64,000 nucleotides of DNA from Pseudomonas cichorii (GTDB taxonomy: Bacteria > Pseudomonadota > Gammaproteobacteria > Pseudomonadales > Pseudomonadaceae). The stretch covers positions 186,001 through 250,000 of the forward strand of contig NZ_BLVZ01000006.1 in NCBI RefSeq assembly GCF_015471405.1, read 5' to 3'. This document shows positions 53,869-63,031 of this stretch, in pieces (the first letter of the stretch is position 1; the number at the start of each line of letters is the position of its first letter). The position numbers were made by a program, and so were the translations under genes. The notes beneath the pieces are model-generated. The model saw only the letters and a program-made list of their open reading frames with translations. It was not told the origin of the DNA and did not search any database.

Positions 53869-54930
53869 TCAGAACTCCGCGTACATTCGGCCAGGGTTGA
53901 AGATGCCCTGCGGGTCGAGCCGGGCCTTGAGTTGCTGGTGATAACGCAGCAACGGTGTGGCCAGCGGCTGGAACGGGCTGTCCTCGTGACCCGCGTGATA
54001 GCACGTCGTATGACCGCCGATGGCCGTTACCAGGCTGCGGATCGTTGCGCTGTCCGCGTCGGATTTCAGCCAGCGTTGCGCGCCGCCCCAGTCGAGCAAC
54101 TGGTCGCCGGGCAGATCCAGTACGCCAGCGTTGTTGGGGACAGACAGACGCCACAAGGGGCGGCTGTCGAGGAAAAAGTCCAGACGCTGCTCGTTCAGGT
54201 CTTGCCAGTAATCGGGGTTGATTGTCTGGCCGCCGAGGCTGTCCCGTGCAGCGCTTACCGAGCCTTCGCCACCTTCAAGGCGCAGATGCAGGACGCGGCC
54301 ATCATGGCTGGCGGCGCTGATCGGGATTGGCTGCTGACCCCATTCGGCCAGGCGTTGCAGAGCCTGAGCATTGTTCATTTCCAGGGCGATGCTGCTGCAC
54401 TGGCGGGGTTTTGGCAGGACCTTGAGTGACACTTCGGTCAGCAGCCCAAGACAGCCCAGGCTGCCTGCCATCAGGCGCGAGACGTCGTAACCGGCGACGT
54501 TTTTCATCACTTCGCCGCCAAAGCGCAAGTGTTTGCCCAGTCCGGTAATCACCCGTGTGCCGAGCACGAAATCCCGTACCGAGCCGGACCAGGGTCTGCG
54601 TGGCCCGGACAATCCGGCGGCGACCATGCCGCCAAGTGTGGCTTCGCCAAACCTTGGCGGTTCGCAGGGCAGCATTTGCCCGGCGTCATCGAGAGCTTGC
54701 ATCAACTCGCTCAGTGGCGTGCCGGCGCGAGCGGTAATCACCAGTTCCGTCGGGTCGTAGCTGACGATGCCGCGATGCTCGCGGGTGTCGAGCACTTTGC
54801 CTGTCACGTTACGGCCCAGGAAAGACTTGCTGTTGCTGCCCTGAATCCGTAGCGGTGTTGCATCTAGCAGGGCCTTATTGACCTGATCGAGCAAGGCCTG
54901 GCTGGCATCGTTGTCATGGGTGGTCGCCAT
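53869..54930 (-). CDS. glcE: Glycolate oxidase FAD-binding subunit
   Basis: 353 residues. FAD-binding (FAD_binding_4) region with IVSYDPTELVITARAGTPLSELMQAL and LGGMVAAGLSGPRRPWSGSVRDFVLG; lacks the C-terminal catalytic half of GlcD, as usual. Starts on the last base of the glcD stop. Needed for GlcD activity. Confidence 0.93.
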   Translation of the reverse strand: MATTHDNDASQALLDQVNKALLDATPLRIQGSNSKSFLGRNVTGKVLDTREHRGIVSYDPTELVITARAGTPLSELMQALDDAGQMLPCEPPRFGEATLGGMVAAGLSGPRRPWSGSVRDFVLGTRVITGLGKHLRFGGEVMKNVAGYDVSRLMAGSLGCLGLLTEVSLKVLPKPRQCSSIALEMNNAQALQRLAEWGQQPIPISAASHDGRVLHLRLEGGEGSVSAARDSLGGQTINPDYWQDLNEQRLDFFLDSRPLWRLSVPNNAGVLDLPGDQLLDWGGAQRWLKSDADSATIRSLVTAIGGHTTCYHAGHEDSPFQPLATPLLRYHQQLKARLDPQGIFNPGRMYAEF

Positions 54931-56429
54931 CAGAAACGCTCCAGTTCAGGGAAGGGCAACTGGCCCGCATGGATATGCATGGCGCCGAATTCCGCACAGC
55001 GGTGCAGGGTTGGAATGTTCTTGCCGGGGTTGAGCATGCCACTGGCATCGAAGGCTGCTTTTATCGCGTGGAAAAAGGTCAGCTCATCGCTGTTGAACTG
55101 GGCACACATCTGATTGATCTTTTCCCGTCCGACACCGTGTTCGCCGGTGATGCTGCCGCCCACCGCGACGCACAACTCAAGGATCTTGCCGCCCAGATTT
55201 TCGGCGCGTTCCAGTTCGCCCGGCTGGTTGGCATCGAACAGGATCAGCGGATGCATGTTGCCGTCTCCGGCATGGAACACATTGGCGACTCGCAGGCCGT
55301 ACTCTTCGGACAGTCGGGTAATGCCTTGCAGGACGCCGGGCAGTTCCCGGCGCGGAATGGTGCCGTCCATGCAGTAATAATCCGGCGACAGGCGCCCGAC
55401 CGCCGGGAAGGCATTCTTGCGTCCGGCCCAGAAACGAACGCGCTCGGCTTCGTCCCTGGCCTGACGCAGTTCGGTGGCGCCAGCTCTGGTCAGCACTTCC
55501 CGGACCCGTTCACAGTCATCGTGTACGTCGGCTTCGACGCCGTCGAGTTCGCACAGCAGAATGGCTTCGGCATCGACCGGATAACCGGCGTGAATGAAGT
55601 CCTCGGCGGCGCGAATCGCCAGGTTGTCCATCATTTCCAGCCCGCCGGGGATGATGCCGGCGGCGATGATATCGGCCACGGCCCGCCCGGCTTTTTCCAC
55701 GGAATCAAAGGCCGCCAGCAGCACTTTGGCGACCTGCGGTCTGGGCAACAGTTTGACGGTCACTTCGGTGATGACGCCCAGCATGCCTTCGGAGCCGGTA
55801 AACAGCGCCAGCAGATCGAAGCCCGGAGAATCCAGCGCATCGCTACCCAGCGTCATGGGCTCACCTTCGACGCTGAGTATTTCGACCTTGAGCAGGTTGT
55901 GGACGGTCAGACCGTACTTGAGGCAATGCACACCGCCTGCGTTTTCCGCGACGTTACCGCCGATGGAGCAGGCGATCTGGGAAGAAGGGTCAGGCGCGTA
56001 ATACAGACCGTGAGGCGCCGCAGCCTGGGAAATCGCCAGGTTGCGTACGCCCGGTTGAACCCGTGCCAGACGGGCGGCGGGGTCTATCTCCAGAATCTGA
56101 TTGAAGCGCGCCATCACCAGCAATACACCTTTCTCCAGCGGCAAGGCACCACCGGAAAGACCGGTGCCTGCACCACGCGCTACCACCGGCACATGCCGTT
56201 CATGGCACAGCCTGAGCAAGGTCTGGACTTCTTCGATATGCCGGGGCAATGCCACCAGCATCGGAGTGGTCCGATAGGCAGACAGGCCATCGCACTCATA
56301 GGGCCGCAGCTCTTCGGGGCGATGCAGGATATCCAGATCCGGCAACTGCTGTTGCAGGTCATGCAGCAGTTGCTGCTTGTCGACGGCAGGCAGAGCGCCG
56401 TCGATGCGTTCGTCGTAGAGAATATTCAT
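54930..56429 (-). CDS. glcD: Glycolate oxidase catalytic subunit
   Basis: 499 residues from ATG 56429 (MNILYDERIDG). FAD_binding_4 domain with VARGAGTGLSGGALPL and IGGNVAENAGGVHCLKYG; FAD-oxidase C-terminal domain with NVFHAGDGNMHPLI and TGEHGVGREK (His residues of the active centre). It oxidises glycolate (and D-lactate) to glyoxylate. First gene of the operon. The in-frame extension to 56498 is not supported. Confidence 0.94.
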   Translation of the reverse strand: MNILYDERIDGALPAVDKQQLLHDLQQQLPDLDILHRPEELRPYECDGLSAYRTTPMLVALPRHIEEVQTLLRLCHERHVPVVARGAGTGLSGGALPLEKGVLLVMARFNQILEIDPAARLARVQPGVRNLAISQAAAPHGLYYAPDPSSQIACSIGGNVAENAGGVHCLKYGLTVHNLLKVEILSVEGEPMTLGSDALDSPGFDLLALFTGSEGMLGVITEVTVKLLPRPQVAKVLLAAFDSVEKAGRAVADIIAAGIIPGGLEMMDNLAIRAAEDFIHAGYPVDAEAILLCELDGVEADVHDDCERVREVLTRAGATELRQARDEAERVRFWAGRKNAFPAVGRLSPDYYCMDGTIPRRELPGVLQGITRLSEEYGLRVANVFHAGDGNMHPLILFDANQPGELERAENLGGKILELCVAVGGSITGEHGVGREKINQMCAQFNSDELTFFHAIKAAFDASGMLNPGKNIPTLHRCAEFGAMHIHAGQLPFPELERF

Positions 56430-56535
56430 GGTGCAACCCAATGTTGTTTTTGTAGGGCTTGCGTTTACCGGTTTCAGGCAGCGGTTGGCTTGCATCATTG
56501 GCGTTCCCGGCTTTACTGTCCATGCTTTGCGCAGG

Positions 56536-56546
56536 TGGTCGAACCA
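56536..56546. promoter_or_regulatory. Candidate GlcC operator 1
   Basis: TGGT-CGA-ACCA, the FadR-family (PdhR/LldR/GlcC) TGGT-N3-ACCA palindrome, in the divergent glcD-glcC gap, 107 bases before glcD. Confidence 0.6.
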
Positions 56547-56641
56547 GTTTTTCAGGGATTTACGGCGTTATTTCTTTTAAAACTCCTTGAAAATCATTGT
56601 CTTGTTGTAGATGTGGTTCGCTATCGGTTTATACCTTTGAT

Positions 56642-56654
56642 CTGGTCATACCAG
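56642..56654. promoter_or_regulatory. Candidate GlcC operator 2
   Basis: CTGGT-CAT-ACCAG, a second copy with one more pair per arm, 11 bases before the glcC start, well placed for autoregulation. Confidence 0.65.
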
Positions 56655-56665
56655 TTGGAGTGAGG

Positions 56666-57433
56666 ATGGACGGCTCTGCAAAGCAGCGGGTTCCGCAAGT
56701 GGCGGATGTGGTCTGTGAGCGTATCGAGCGGCTGATCGTCGATGGCGTCCTGAAGGTGGGGCAACTCTTGCCCTCCGAGCGTCGCCTGACCGAAAAGCTT
56801 GGCGTTTCCCGCACCGCCCTGCGTGAAGGGCTGAAGTTGCTGCGGGCTCGGGGGATTATCGAGACCGAGCAGGGCAAGGGCTCGTTTGTCGCGCAAATGA
56901 ACAGCCAGCAGCAAGTCTCACCGCTGATGCACCTGTTCGGCTCGCAACCGCGCACCCTGTATGACCTGTTCGAAGTGCGCAGCCTGCTGGAAGGCGAATC
57001 GGCGCGGCTTGCGGCCTTGCGCGGCACCGATGCGGATTTTGTTCTGATCACACGAAGCTATGACGCCCTGGTTGCGGCCCAGAGCCGGGAGCTTGAAGCC
57101 AGTGAACACGCTCGTCTGGACCACGCCTTCCATCTGGCGATCTGTGAGGCTTCGCATAATCCGGTGTTGGTGCAAACCTTGCGCTCGCTCACCGACCTGC
57201 TGCTCAACACGGTCTATGCCTCGGTCAACAATCTCTATCATCGCGAGCCGCAGAAGCGTCAGATCGACCGCCAGCATGCCCGCCTGTACAACGCCGTGAC
57301 CGGCCGTCTCCCGGAACAGGCTCGCAAGGCCGCCCTCGCACATATTCAGAGCATCTGCGAAAACCTGCGGGAAATCGAAAACGAAGAGCAGCGGCTGGTG
57401 CGTTCGACCTTGCGTCTGCAAGGCTGGACGTGA
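56666..57433 (+). CDS. glcC: GlcC, FadR-family activator of the glycolate operon
   Basis: 255 residues from ATG 56666 with GGAGTGAGG. Winged helix VCERIERLIVDGVLKVGQLLPSERRLTEKLGVSRTALREGLKLL (about 18-60), FCD effector domain with YDLFEVRSLLEGESARLAAL, DHAFHLAICEASHNPVL (metal-binding His/Asp) and AHIQSICENL. In related bacteria GlcC activates glc genes with glycolate. Divergent from glcD; the first 23 in-frame residues from 56597 are rejected. Confidence 0.92.
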   Translation: MDGSAKQRVPQVADVVCERIERLIVDGVLKVGQLLPSERRLTEKLGVSRTALREGLKLLRARGIIETEQGKGSFVAQMNSQQQVSPLMHLFGSQPRTLYDLFEVRSLLEGESARLAALRGTDADFVLITRSYDALVAAQSRELEASEHARLDHAFHLAICEASHNPVLVQTLRSLTDLLLNTVYASVNNLYHREPQKRQIDRQHARLYNAVTGRLPEQARKAALAHIQSICENLREIENEEQRLVRSTLRLQGWT

Positions 57434-57477
57434 GTGTTGGCTTGACAGGCGGCGGGTGATCCCGCAATTTACGCATA

Positions 57478-57494
57478 ACGTAATGTATTTACGA
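57478..57494. promoter_or_regulatory. HmgR-type palindrome upstream of maiA
   Basis: ACGTAA-TGTAT-TTACGA, one mismatch to the TCGTAA-N5-TTACGA site found before hmgA at 60373. It lies 44 bases before the ATG at 57538. Confidence 0.7.
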
Positions 57495-57510
57495 AAATAA
57501 TAACGAGCTT

Positions 57511-57532
57511 TCGCGAATGAATTCGCTCCCAC
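57511..57532. repeat. Single REP half overlapping the maiA start region
   Basis: TCGCGAATGAATTCGCTCCC, the right arm of the GTAGGAGCGAATTC family, without a partner. Its ATG at 57517 would begin a protein with MNSLPRD, which is repeat sequence. Confidence 0.8.
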
Positions 57533-57537
57533 GAGAT

Positions 57538-58182
57538 ATGGCTTGGCCTGGCCTGTTTACCTACTACCGCTCGACGGCCAGTTATCGCGTGCGCATCGCT
57601 CTTGCTCTCAAGGGGCTGGATTACACTGCGATTGCGGTCAATCTGGCCGGTGATGGCGGTGAACACCTCAAGCCGCAATACAAGGCCATCAATCCACAGT
57701 GTCGCGTACCAGCCTTGCAGCTTGAGAGCGGTGAGGTCATCACCCAGTCGCCTGCCATTATCGAATACCTCGAAGAGCGTTACCCGCAGCCACCTCTGCT
57801 TGCATCGGACCTGCTGCTACGTGCCCGGCAGCGGGCGGTGGCCGCCGTGATCGGGTGTGATATTCACCCGCTGCACAATGTCTCTGTGCTCAACCGTTTG
57901 CGTGGCATGGGGCATGACGAGGCAGAGGTCACAGGCTGGATTGGCCATTGGATAGGCGAAGGTCTGAATGCCGTCGAGCAGTTGATTGACGATGCGGCGT
58001 TCTGTTTTGGAGATGTGCCCAGCGTGGCAGATGTGTATCTTTTACCGCAGGTCTATGCGGCGCGGCGCTTCAAGGTCGACCTGGGCGCTTATCCGCGTAT
58101 CGTCCAGGTCGAACGACAGGCGCTGCAATCTCCCGCCTTCCTGAAGGCGCACCCGGATGCACAACCGGACAAGCCGGACTAG
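57538..58182 (+). CDS. maiA: Maleylacetoacetate isomerase
   Basis: 214 residues from ATG 57538. Zeta-class glutathione S-transferase: LFTYYRSTASYRVRIALALKGL (Ser of the SSCS-type motif replaced by S-T-A-S as in bacterial MaiA), SPAIIEYLEERYPQPPLL near residue 70, and the helical C-terminal domain with DVPSVADVYLLPQVYAARRF. It isomerises maleylacetoacetate to fumarylacetoacetate with glutathione. An ATG at 57517 would add seven residues coded by a REP half; neither start has a good ribosome site. Between glcC and hpd, apart from hmgA-fahA. Confidence 0.92.
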   Translation: MAWPGLFTYYRSTASYRVRIALALKGLDYTAIAVNLAGDGGEHLKPQYKAINPQCRVPALQLESGEVITQSPAIIEYLEERYPQPPLLASDLLLRARQRAVAAVIGCDIHPLHNVSVLNRLRGMGHDEAEVTGWIGHWIGEGLNAVEQLIDDAAFCFGDVPSVADVYLLPQVYAARRFKVDLGAYPRIVQVERQALQSPAFLKAHPDAQPDKPD

Positions 58183-58270
58183 GCTGAAACTTATGAAAAC
58201 ATTGGGTTTGCAACTGATTTTTGGTGACTTCCTGGCCCGCAGTGTTCGGGGCGTTCCCTGTGCGCCGCCC

Positions 58271-58314
58271 GCAGAAAAGTGATTTGGGCTGTCCCGCATT
58301 CTCACTTTTCCTGC
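58271..58314 (+). promoter_or_regulatory. Hairpin in the hpd leader
   Basis: GCAG(G)AAAAGTGA-type arms: GCAGAAAAGTGA at 58271-58282 and TCACTTTTCCTGC at 58302-58314 with one bulged base, just before the AAGGAG of hpd. Could be an operator or a translation-controlling stem. Confidence 0.5.
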
Positions 58315-58327
58315 AAGGAGCCAGACC

Positions 58328-59407
58328 ATGGCTGATCTATACGAAAACCCGATGGGCCTGATGGGCTTTGAATTCATCGAATTCGCCTCGCCGACCCCCA
58401 ATGTCCTTGAGCCTGTCTTCGAGATGATGGGCTTTACCAAGGTCGCGACCCATCGCTCCAAGGATGTGGTGCTGTATCGCCAGGGCGCGATCAACCTGAT
58501 TCTCAATAACGAACCTCATAGCCTGGCCTCCTATTTCGCGGCCGAGCACGGGCCGTCGGTGTGCGGCATGGCGTTTCGGGTCAAGGATGCACAAAAGGCC
58601 TATAGCCGAGCCCTTGAGCTGGGGGCGCAACCCGTTGAAATCGCCACCGGGCCTATGGAATTGCGCTTGCCGGCGATCAAGGGGATCGGCGGCGCGCCGC
58701 TGTACCTGATCGACCGTTTTGGCGAAGGCACCTCGATCTATGACATCGACTTCAACTTCATCGAAGGAGTGGACCGGCATCCCGAGGGCGCAGGCCTGAA
58801 GTTCATCGATCACCTGACCCACAACGTCTATCGCGGACGCATGGCGTATTGGGCGAATTTCTATGAAAAGCTGTTCAACTTCCGTGAGATTCGCTACTTC
58901 GACATCAAGGGTGAATACACCGGCCTGACGTCAAAGGCCATGACCGCACCCGATGGCATGATCCGTATTCCCTTGAACGAAGAGTCCTCCAAAGGCGCAG
59001 GCCAGATTGAAGAGTTCCTGATGCAGTTCAATGGCGAAGGCATCCAGCATGTGGCGTTCTTCACCGATGACCTGATCAAGACCTGGGATGCCCTGAAAGC
59101 CATCGGCATGCGCTTCATGACCGCGCCGCCGGAGACCTACTACGAAATGCTCGAAGGCCGCCTGCCTGACCATGGTGAGCCGGAAGCCGAATTGAAATCC
59201 CGAGGCATCCTTTTAGATGGCTCGTCCGACGGTGGTCAGCGTCGTCTGCTGCTGCAGATATTCTCCGAAACCCTGATGGGGCCGGTGTTCTTCGAGTTCA
59301 TCCAGCGCAAGGGCGATGACGGGTTTGGCGAAGGCAATTTCAAGGCGCTGTTCGAGTCGATCGAACGGGATCAGATCCGGCGTGGAGTGTTGATGGCGGA
59401 GGAGTAG
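58328..59407 (+). CDS. hpd: 4-hydroxyphenylpyruvate dioxygenase
   Basis: 359 residues from ATG 58328 with CAAGGAG. Two vicinal-oxygen-chelate domains; Fe(II) ligands His161 in HLTHNVYRG, His240 in [10 protein letters not shown] and Glu322 in [17 protein letters not shown]. It makes homogentisate from 4-hydroxyphenylpyruvate. Stands as a monocistron between maiA and the heptad-repeat hairpin; complete. Confidence 0.95.
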   Translation: MADLYENPMGLMGFEFIEFASPTPNVLEPVFEMMGFTKVATHRSKDVVLYRQGAINLILNNEPHSLASYFAAEHGPSVCGMAFRVKDAQKAYSRALELGAQPVEIATGPMELRLPAIKGIGGAPLYLIDRFGEGTSIYDIDFNFIEGVDRHPEGAGLKFIDHLTHNVYRGRMAYWANFYEKLFNFREIRYFDIKGEYTGLTSKAMTAPDGMIRIPLNEESSKGAGQIEEFLMQFNGEGIQHVAFFTDDLIKTWDALKAIGMRFMTAPPETYYEMLEGRLPDHGEPEAELKSRGILLDGSSDGGQRRLLLQIFSETLMGPVFFEFIQRKGDDGFGEGNFKALFESIERDQIRRGVLMAEE

Positions 59408-59417
59408 GAGGGGGGAG

Positions 59418-59521
59418 GGCTGTAAGCTGCAAGCTGCAAGCTATAAGCTGCAAGAAAGAGCAGATGGGCTTCTAATCTTGCAGCTTGCAGCTTGCAGCTT
59501 ATGGCTTGCAACTTATGACTT
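59418..59521. repeat. Heptad GCAAGCT repeats, inverted, between hpd and hmgR
   Basis: Four or so degenerate 7-base units (GTAAGCT, GCAAGCT, GCAAGCT, ATAAGCT, GCAAG) run into an inverted set (CTTGCAG CTTGCAG CTTGCAG CTTATGG CTTGCAA). The RNA would fold into a long hairpin, and the array touches the hmgR stop. Likely bidirectional terminator. Confidence 0.8.
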
Positions 59522-60304
59522 TCAGCTTTCAGCCCCCATCCGCCCACTGATCGCCTGTGCCGTTGCAAGTAATTGTCTGGCCGCAAGGTCCTGCGCCTTG
59601 CCGGTCAGGAGCGCGCCCGATCCCACCACTGTCACCACGCCTGCCAGTTTGTTGCCCATGGCAAAAACCGGAGAAGATACCGCGTTGACGCCGGGCATCA
59701 GCAGCCCTTGAATCTGATGCACGCCGTTGGCGCGAATCTGTTCGACATGCTGCTCGACGTCCTTGAGTTGCGCTGCGTTCAGGTGAGGGATTTCCTGTTC
59801 CCGTAGGGCGGCTGTTTCCCTGTCCGCCAGAAAGCTGGCGAAGACCAGGCCGGTAGAGGAACTCAGCAGTGGCAATACCGAACCGATCTGCGTCACCAGC
59901 GTGACCGCGCCTGTGGATTGCTCGACATAGACCACGGTTGGCCCTTTGTTGCCCCAGACTGCCAGGAAGCAGGTTTGATTCAGTTCGTCGCGCAAGGTCG
60001 CCAGATGAGGTGCGGCGACTTTCAGCACATCCAGCTTGCCCAGCGAGGCCAGGCCGACTTGTAGCGCTTCGCGACCCAGCCCGTAGTGGTTGGTGGCCCC
60101 GTCCTGTTCGGCAAAACCACTGGCAATAAGTGCCTGTAGATATCGATGAACCTTGCTGGCTGGCATGCCCAGATGCTCGGCCAGTTTCGACAACGACGTC
60201 GAAGGCGTCAGTTCGGCCAGAGCCTTGAGCACTCCCAGGCCGACTTCGGCCGCCTGAACCTTTTGCTGGCGTCCGTTTGCAGGGCTTTCGATTTCATCGG
60301 TCAT
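59522..60304 (-). CDS. hmgR: IclR-family repressor HmgR
   Basis: 260 residues. Helix-turn-helix VGLGVLKALAELTPSTSLSKLAEHLGMPASKVHRYLQALIASGF (about 22-66), then the effector domain with QTCFLAVWGNKGPTVVYVEQSTGAV, PLLSSSTGLVFASFLA and LAARQLLATAQAIS. HmgR of P. putida is an IclR repressor of hmgABC relieved by homogentisate; here it is divergent from hmgA, with a TCGTAA-N5-TTACGA site between. Assignment by family and position. Confidence 0.85.
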   Translation of the reverse strand: MTDEIESPANGRQQKVQAAEVGLGVLKALAELTPSTSLSKLAEHLGMPASKVHRYLQALIASGFAEQDGATNHYGLGREALQVGLASLGKLDVLKVAAPHLATLRDELNQTCFLAVWGNKGPTVVYVEQSTGAVTLVTQIGSVLPLLSSSTGLVFASFLADRETAALREQEIPHLNAAQLKDVEQHVEQIRANGVHQIQGLLMPGVNAVSSPVFAMGNKLAGVVTVVGSGALLTGKAQDLAARQLLATAQAISGRMGAES

Positions 60305-60372
60305 GGGTGGGGCGCCAATCTGGAAAGGCAGCTTTTATAGCTTGACCACACCTCAAACTCAAATTACGTTAT

Positions 60373-60389
60373 TCGTAATCGATTTACGA
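60373..60389. promoter_or_regulatory. HmgR operator upstream of hmgA
   Basis: TCGTAA-TCGAT-TTACGA, perfect six-base arms, as reported for P. putida HmgR (TCGTAA-TCTGA-TTACGA as I recall it). 46 bases before hmgA. Confidence 0.85.
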
Positions 60390-60434
60390 TTTTTGATTCG
60401 CCGCTATGCGACCCAATAAAAACAAGAGGTCCAG

Positions 60435-61739
60435 ATGCCTGTTCATCCCGATCACGAACCACTGGTGTATCAATCCGGCTTCGGCAATCACTTCAGCAGT
60501 GAAGCGCTGCCCGGTGCGTTGCCGGTCGGTCAGAACTCTCCGCAGAAACACACATTGGGGCTTTATGCCGAACTGCTGTCCGGCACGGCTTTCACGGTCC
60601 CGCGCGCCGAGGCCCGGCGTACCTGGCTATACAGAATCAAACCCTCGGCTGCCCATCCTCGATATGAGCGTTTGCTCCGGCAGATCACTGGGCTTGAACA
60701 AGGGCCGATCACACCCAATCGCCTGCGCTGGAATGCCTTCGATATTCCGGCTGAGCCCACGGACTTCATCGATGGCCTGATAGCGCTGGCCAGCACCAGT
60801 GCGGCCGATCAGGCAGAGGGCGTGAGCATTTACGTGTACCGCGCCAATGCCTCGATGCAGCGAGCGTTCTTCAATGCCGATGGCGAGTGGCTGGTGGTGC
60901 CGCAGCAGGGAAGGTTGCGCATCGTCACTGAGCTGGGGCTGCTGGATATCGAGCCGCAGGAAATCGCAGTGCTGCCTCGCGGCATGAAATTCACAGTGCA
61001 ACTGCTGGATGCCACTGCCCGTGGCTATATCTGCGAGAACCACGGCAGTGCATTGCGTCTGCCGGACCTGGGGCCTATCGGCAGCAACGGGCTGGCCAAC
61101 CCGCGAGATTTTCTGGCGCCCACTGCCCGTTTCGAGAGCAGCGACGCACCGGTTGAACTGGTGCAGAAGTTTCTCGGCGAGCTGTGGTCCACGCAACTGG
61201 ATCATTCACCCTTCGACGTGGTGGGCTGGCATGGCAACAACGTGCCGTACAAATATGACCTGCGTCGTTTCAATACCATCGGCACGGTCAGTTTCGATCA
61301 TCCAGACCCTTCGATCTTCACGGTGCTCACGGCTCCGGGCGCGGTTCACGGGCAGGCCAATATCGACTTCGTGATCTTCCCGCCGCGCTGGATGGTGGCG
61401 GAAAACACGTTCCGGCCTCCGTGGTTCCACCGCAACCTGATGAACGAATTCATGGGCCTGATCGAGGGTGTCTACGATGCCAAGGCCGAAGGTTTCATGC
61501 CGGGCGGGGCATCGCTGCACAACTGCATGAGCGCCCACGGCCCTGACAATGCCACCGCAGAAAAAGCCATTGCCGCCGAACTCAAACCCCACAAGATCGA
61601 TAACACCCTGGCCTTCATGTTCGAGACTGGCAAGGTCCTGCGCCCAAGCCGTCATGCGTTGGACTGTGAGCAACTGCAACGCGATTACGACGCTTGCTGG
61701 AGTGACATGGCCAGGATTTTCAATAAGGAATTGCCTTGA
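60435..61739 (+). CDS. hmgA: Homogentisate 1,2-dioxygenase
   Basis: 434 residues. [26 protein letters not shown] at the start is family-specific; the C-terminal cupin has [42 protein letters not shown] (iron-ligand His and Glu) and [10 protein letters not shown]. It opens homogentisate to maleylacetoacetate. Ends on the base that begins fahA (TGATG). Confidence 0.96.
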   Translation: MPVHPDHEPLVYQSGFGNHFSSEALPGALPVGQNSPQKHTLGLYAELLSGTAFTVPRAEARRTWLYRIKPSAAHPRYERLLRQITGLEQGPITPNRLRWNAFDIPAEPTDFIDGLIALASTSAADQAEGVSIYVYRANASMQRAFFNADGEWLVVPQQGRLRIVTELGLLDIEPQEIAVLPRGMKFTVQLLDATARGYICENHGSALRLPDLGPIGSNGLANPRDFLAPTARFESSDAPVELVQKFLGELWSTQLDHSPFDVVGWHGNNVPYKYDLRRFNTIGTVSFDHPDPSIFTVLTAPGAVHGQANIDFVIFPPRWMVAENTFRPPWFHRNLMNEFMGLIEGVYDAKAEGFMPGGASLHNCMSAHGPDNATAEKAIAAELKPHKIDNTLAFMFETGKVLRPSRHALDCEQLQRDYDACWSDMARIFNKELP

Positions 61740-63031
61740 TGAATGTTTCTTCAACCCGCCATAGCTGGATTGCCTCGGCCAATGGTCATCCCGATTTCCC
61801 CTTGCAAAACCTGCCGTTGGGCGTGTTCAGCAATGGCGATACAGGCCCGCGTGGCGGTGTGGCCATCGGCGATCTGGTGTTCGATCTGCAAGCGGCAGTG
61901 CAGGCCGGTTTTTTCGAGGGAGAAGCGCAAAAGGTTGCAGACGTCGCCAGCCGCGATCAGTTGAATGATTTCTTCGCATTGGGTGCTCCGGCGCGACGCA
62001 CCTTGCGCGCTGCCTTGCTGCAACTGTTCGCAGAGGACAGCCCGCAACGCGCCAGCCTGCAGGCCGCCAATCTGCTGCATCCCATCGCTGAATGCCGCCT
62101 GCATGTGCCTGCGCGGGTAGGGGATTACACCGACTTTTATGTGGGCATTCATCACGCGATGAACGTCGGCAAGTTGTTCCGCCCGGACAACCCCTTGCTG
62201 CCCAACTACAAGTACGTGCCCATCGCCTATCACGGTCGGGCCTCAACGCTGTGCATTTCCGATACACCGATCCAGCGCCCCAACGGCCAGACATTGGCGC
62301 CGGGCCAGGAAGTACCGGCATTCGGCCCCTGCAAACGGCTGGATTACGAGCTGGAAATGGGCGTGTGGATCGGGCCGGGCAATGAGCAGGGCACGCCGAT
62401 TGCGATTGATCGGGCGAGCGAGCATATCGCCGGTTTCTGCCTGCTCAACGACTGGTCGGCGCGGGATATCCAGGCCTGGGAATATCAGCCGCTGGGCCCG
62501 TTCCTGTCCAAGAGTTTTGCCACGACGATTTCTGCCTGGGTAGTGACCGCCGAAGCCCTGGCTCCGTTTCGCAGCCCTCAACCGCCACGTCCCGAAGGCG
62601 ACCCGCAGCCGTTGCCGTACCTGTTCGATCCGACGGATCAGGAAAACGGTGCGCTGGATATCGAACTGGAGGTCCTGCTGCTGACCGAGCAGATGAAGGC
62701 TCAGGGTCTGGAGCCCTGTCGTCTGGCCTTGAGCAACAGCCTGAACATGTACTGGACCGTGGCGCAGATGATCACGCACCACAGCGTCAACGGCTGCAAG
62801 TTGCAACCGGGGGATCTGTTCGGTACAGGAACGCTTTCCGGTCCGCAGGCCGGGCAGTTCGGCAGCCTGCTGGAGATGACCGAAGGCGGCAAGCAGGTCG
62901 TCAAACTGCCCAATGGCGAAGAGCGGCGCTTTCTGGAGCCGGGCGACGAAGTGATCCTGCGCGCCCGCTGCCATCGCGAAGGGCAGGTGTCTATCGGGTT
63001 CGGGGAGTGTCGGGGTGTGGTGCTGGGCTAA
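61739..63031 (+). CDS. fahA: Fumarylacetoacetase
   Basis: 430 residues from ATG 61739, overlapping the hmgA stop. VGDYTDFYVGIHHAMNVGKLFRP (active-site Asp and His), YELEMGVWIGPGN, WSARDIQAWEYQPLGPFLSKSF and GTGTLSGP are family motifs. It splits fumarylacetoacetate into fumarate and acetoacetate. Convergent with the AraC gene: the two stop codons overlap by four bases. Confidence 0.95.
   Translation: MNVSSTRHSWIASANGHPDFPLQNLPLGVFSNGDTGPRGGVAIGDLVFDLQAAVQAGFFEGEAQKVADVASRDQLNDFFALGAPARRTLRAALLQLFAEDSPQRASLQAANLLHPIAECRLHVPARVGDYTDFYVGIHHAMNVGKLFRPDNPLLPNYKYVPIAYHGRASTLCISDTPIQRPNGQTLAPGQEVPAFGPCKRLDYELEMGVWIGPGNEQGTPIAIDRASEHIAGFCLLNDWSARDIQAWEYQPLGPFLSKSFATTISAWVVTAEALAPFRSPQPPRPEGDPQPLPYLFDPTDQENGALDIELEVLLLTEQMKAQGLEPCRLALSNSLNMYWTVAQMITHHSVNGCKLQPGDLFGTGTLSGPQAGQFGSLLEMTEGGKQVVKLPNGEERRFLEPGDEVILRARCHREGQVSIGFGECRGVVLG

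Noticed and set aside
54969-56663. Long plus-strand frame of 564 codons antisense to glcD
   Set aside because: Shadow of glcD; its translation shows no domain and glcD has all catalytic motifs.
59418-59521. Short repeats considered as a CRISPR array
   Set aside because: Units are seven bases, degenerate and contiguous with no spacers, and no cas genes are present.
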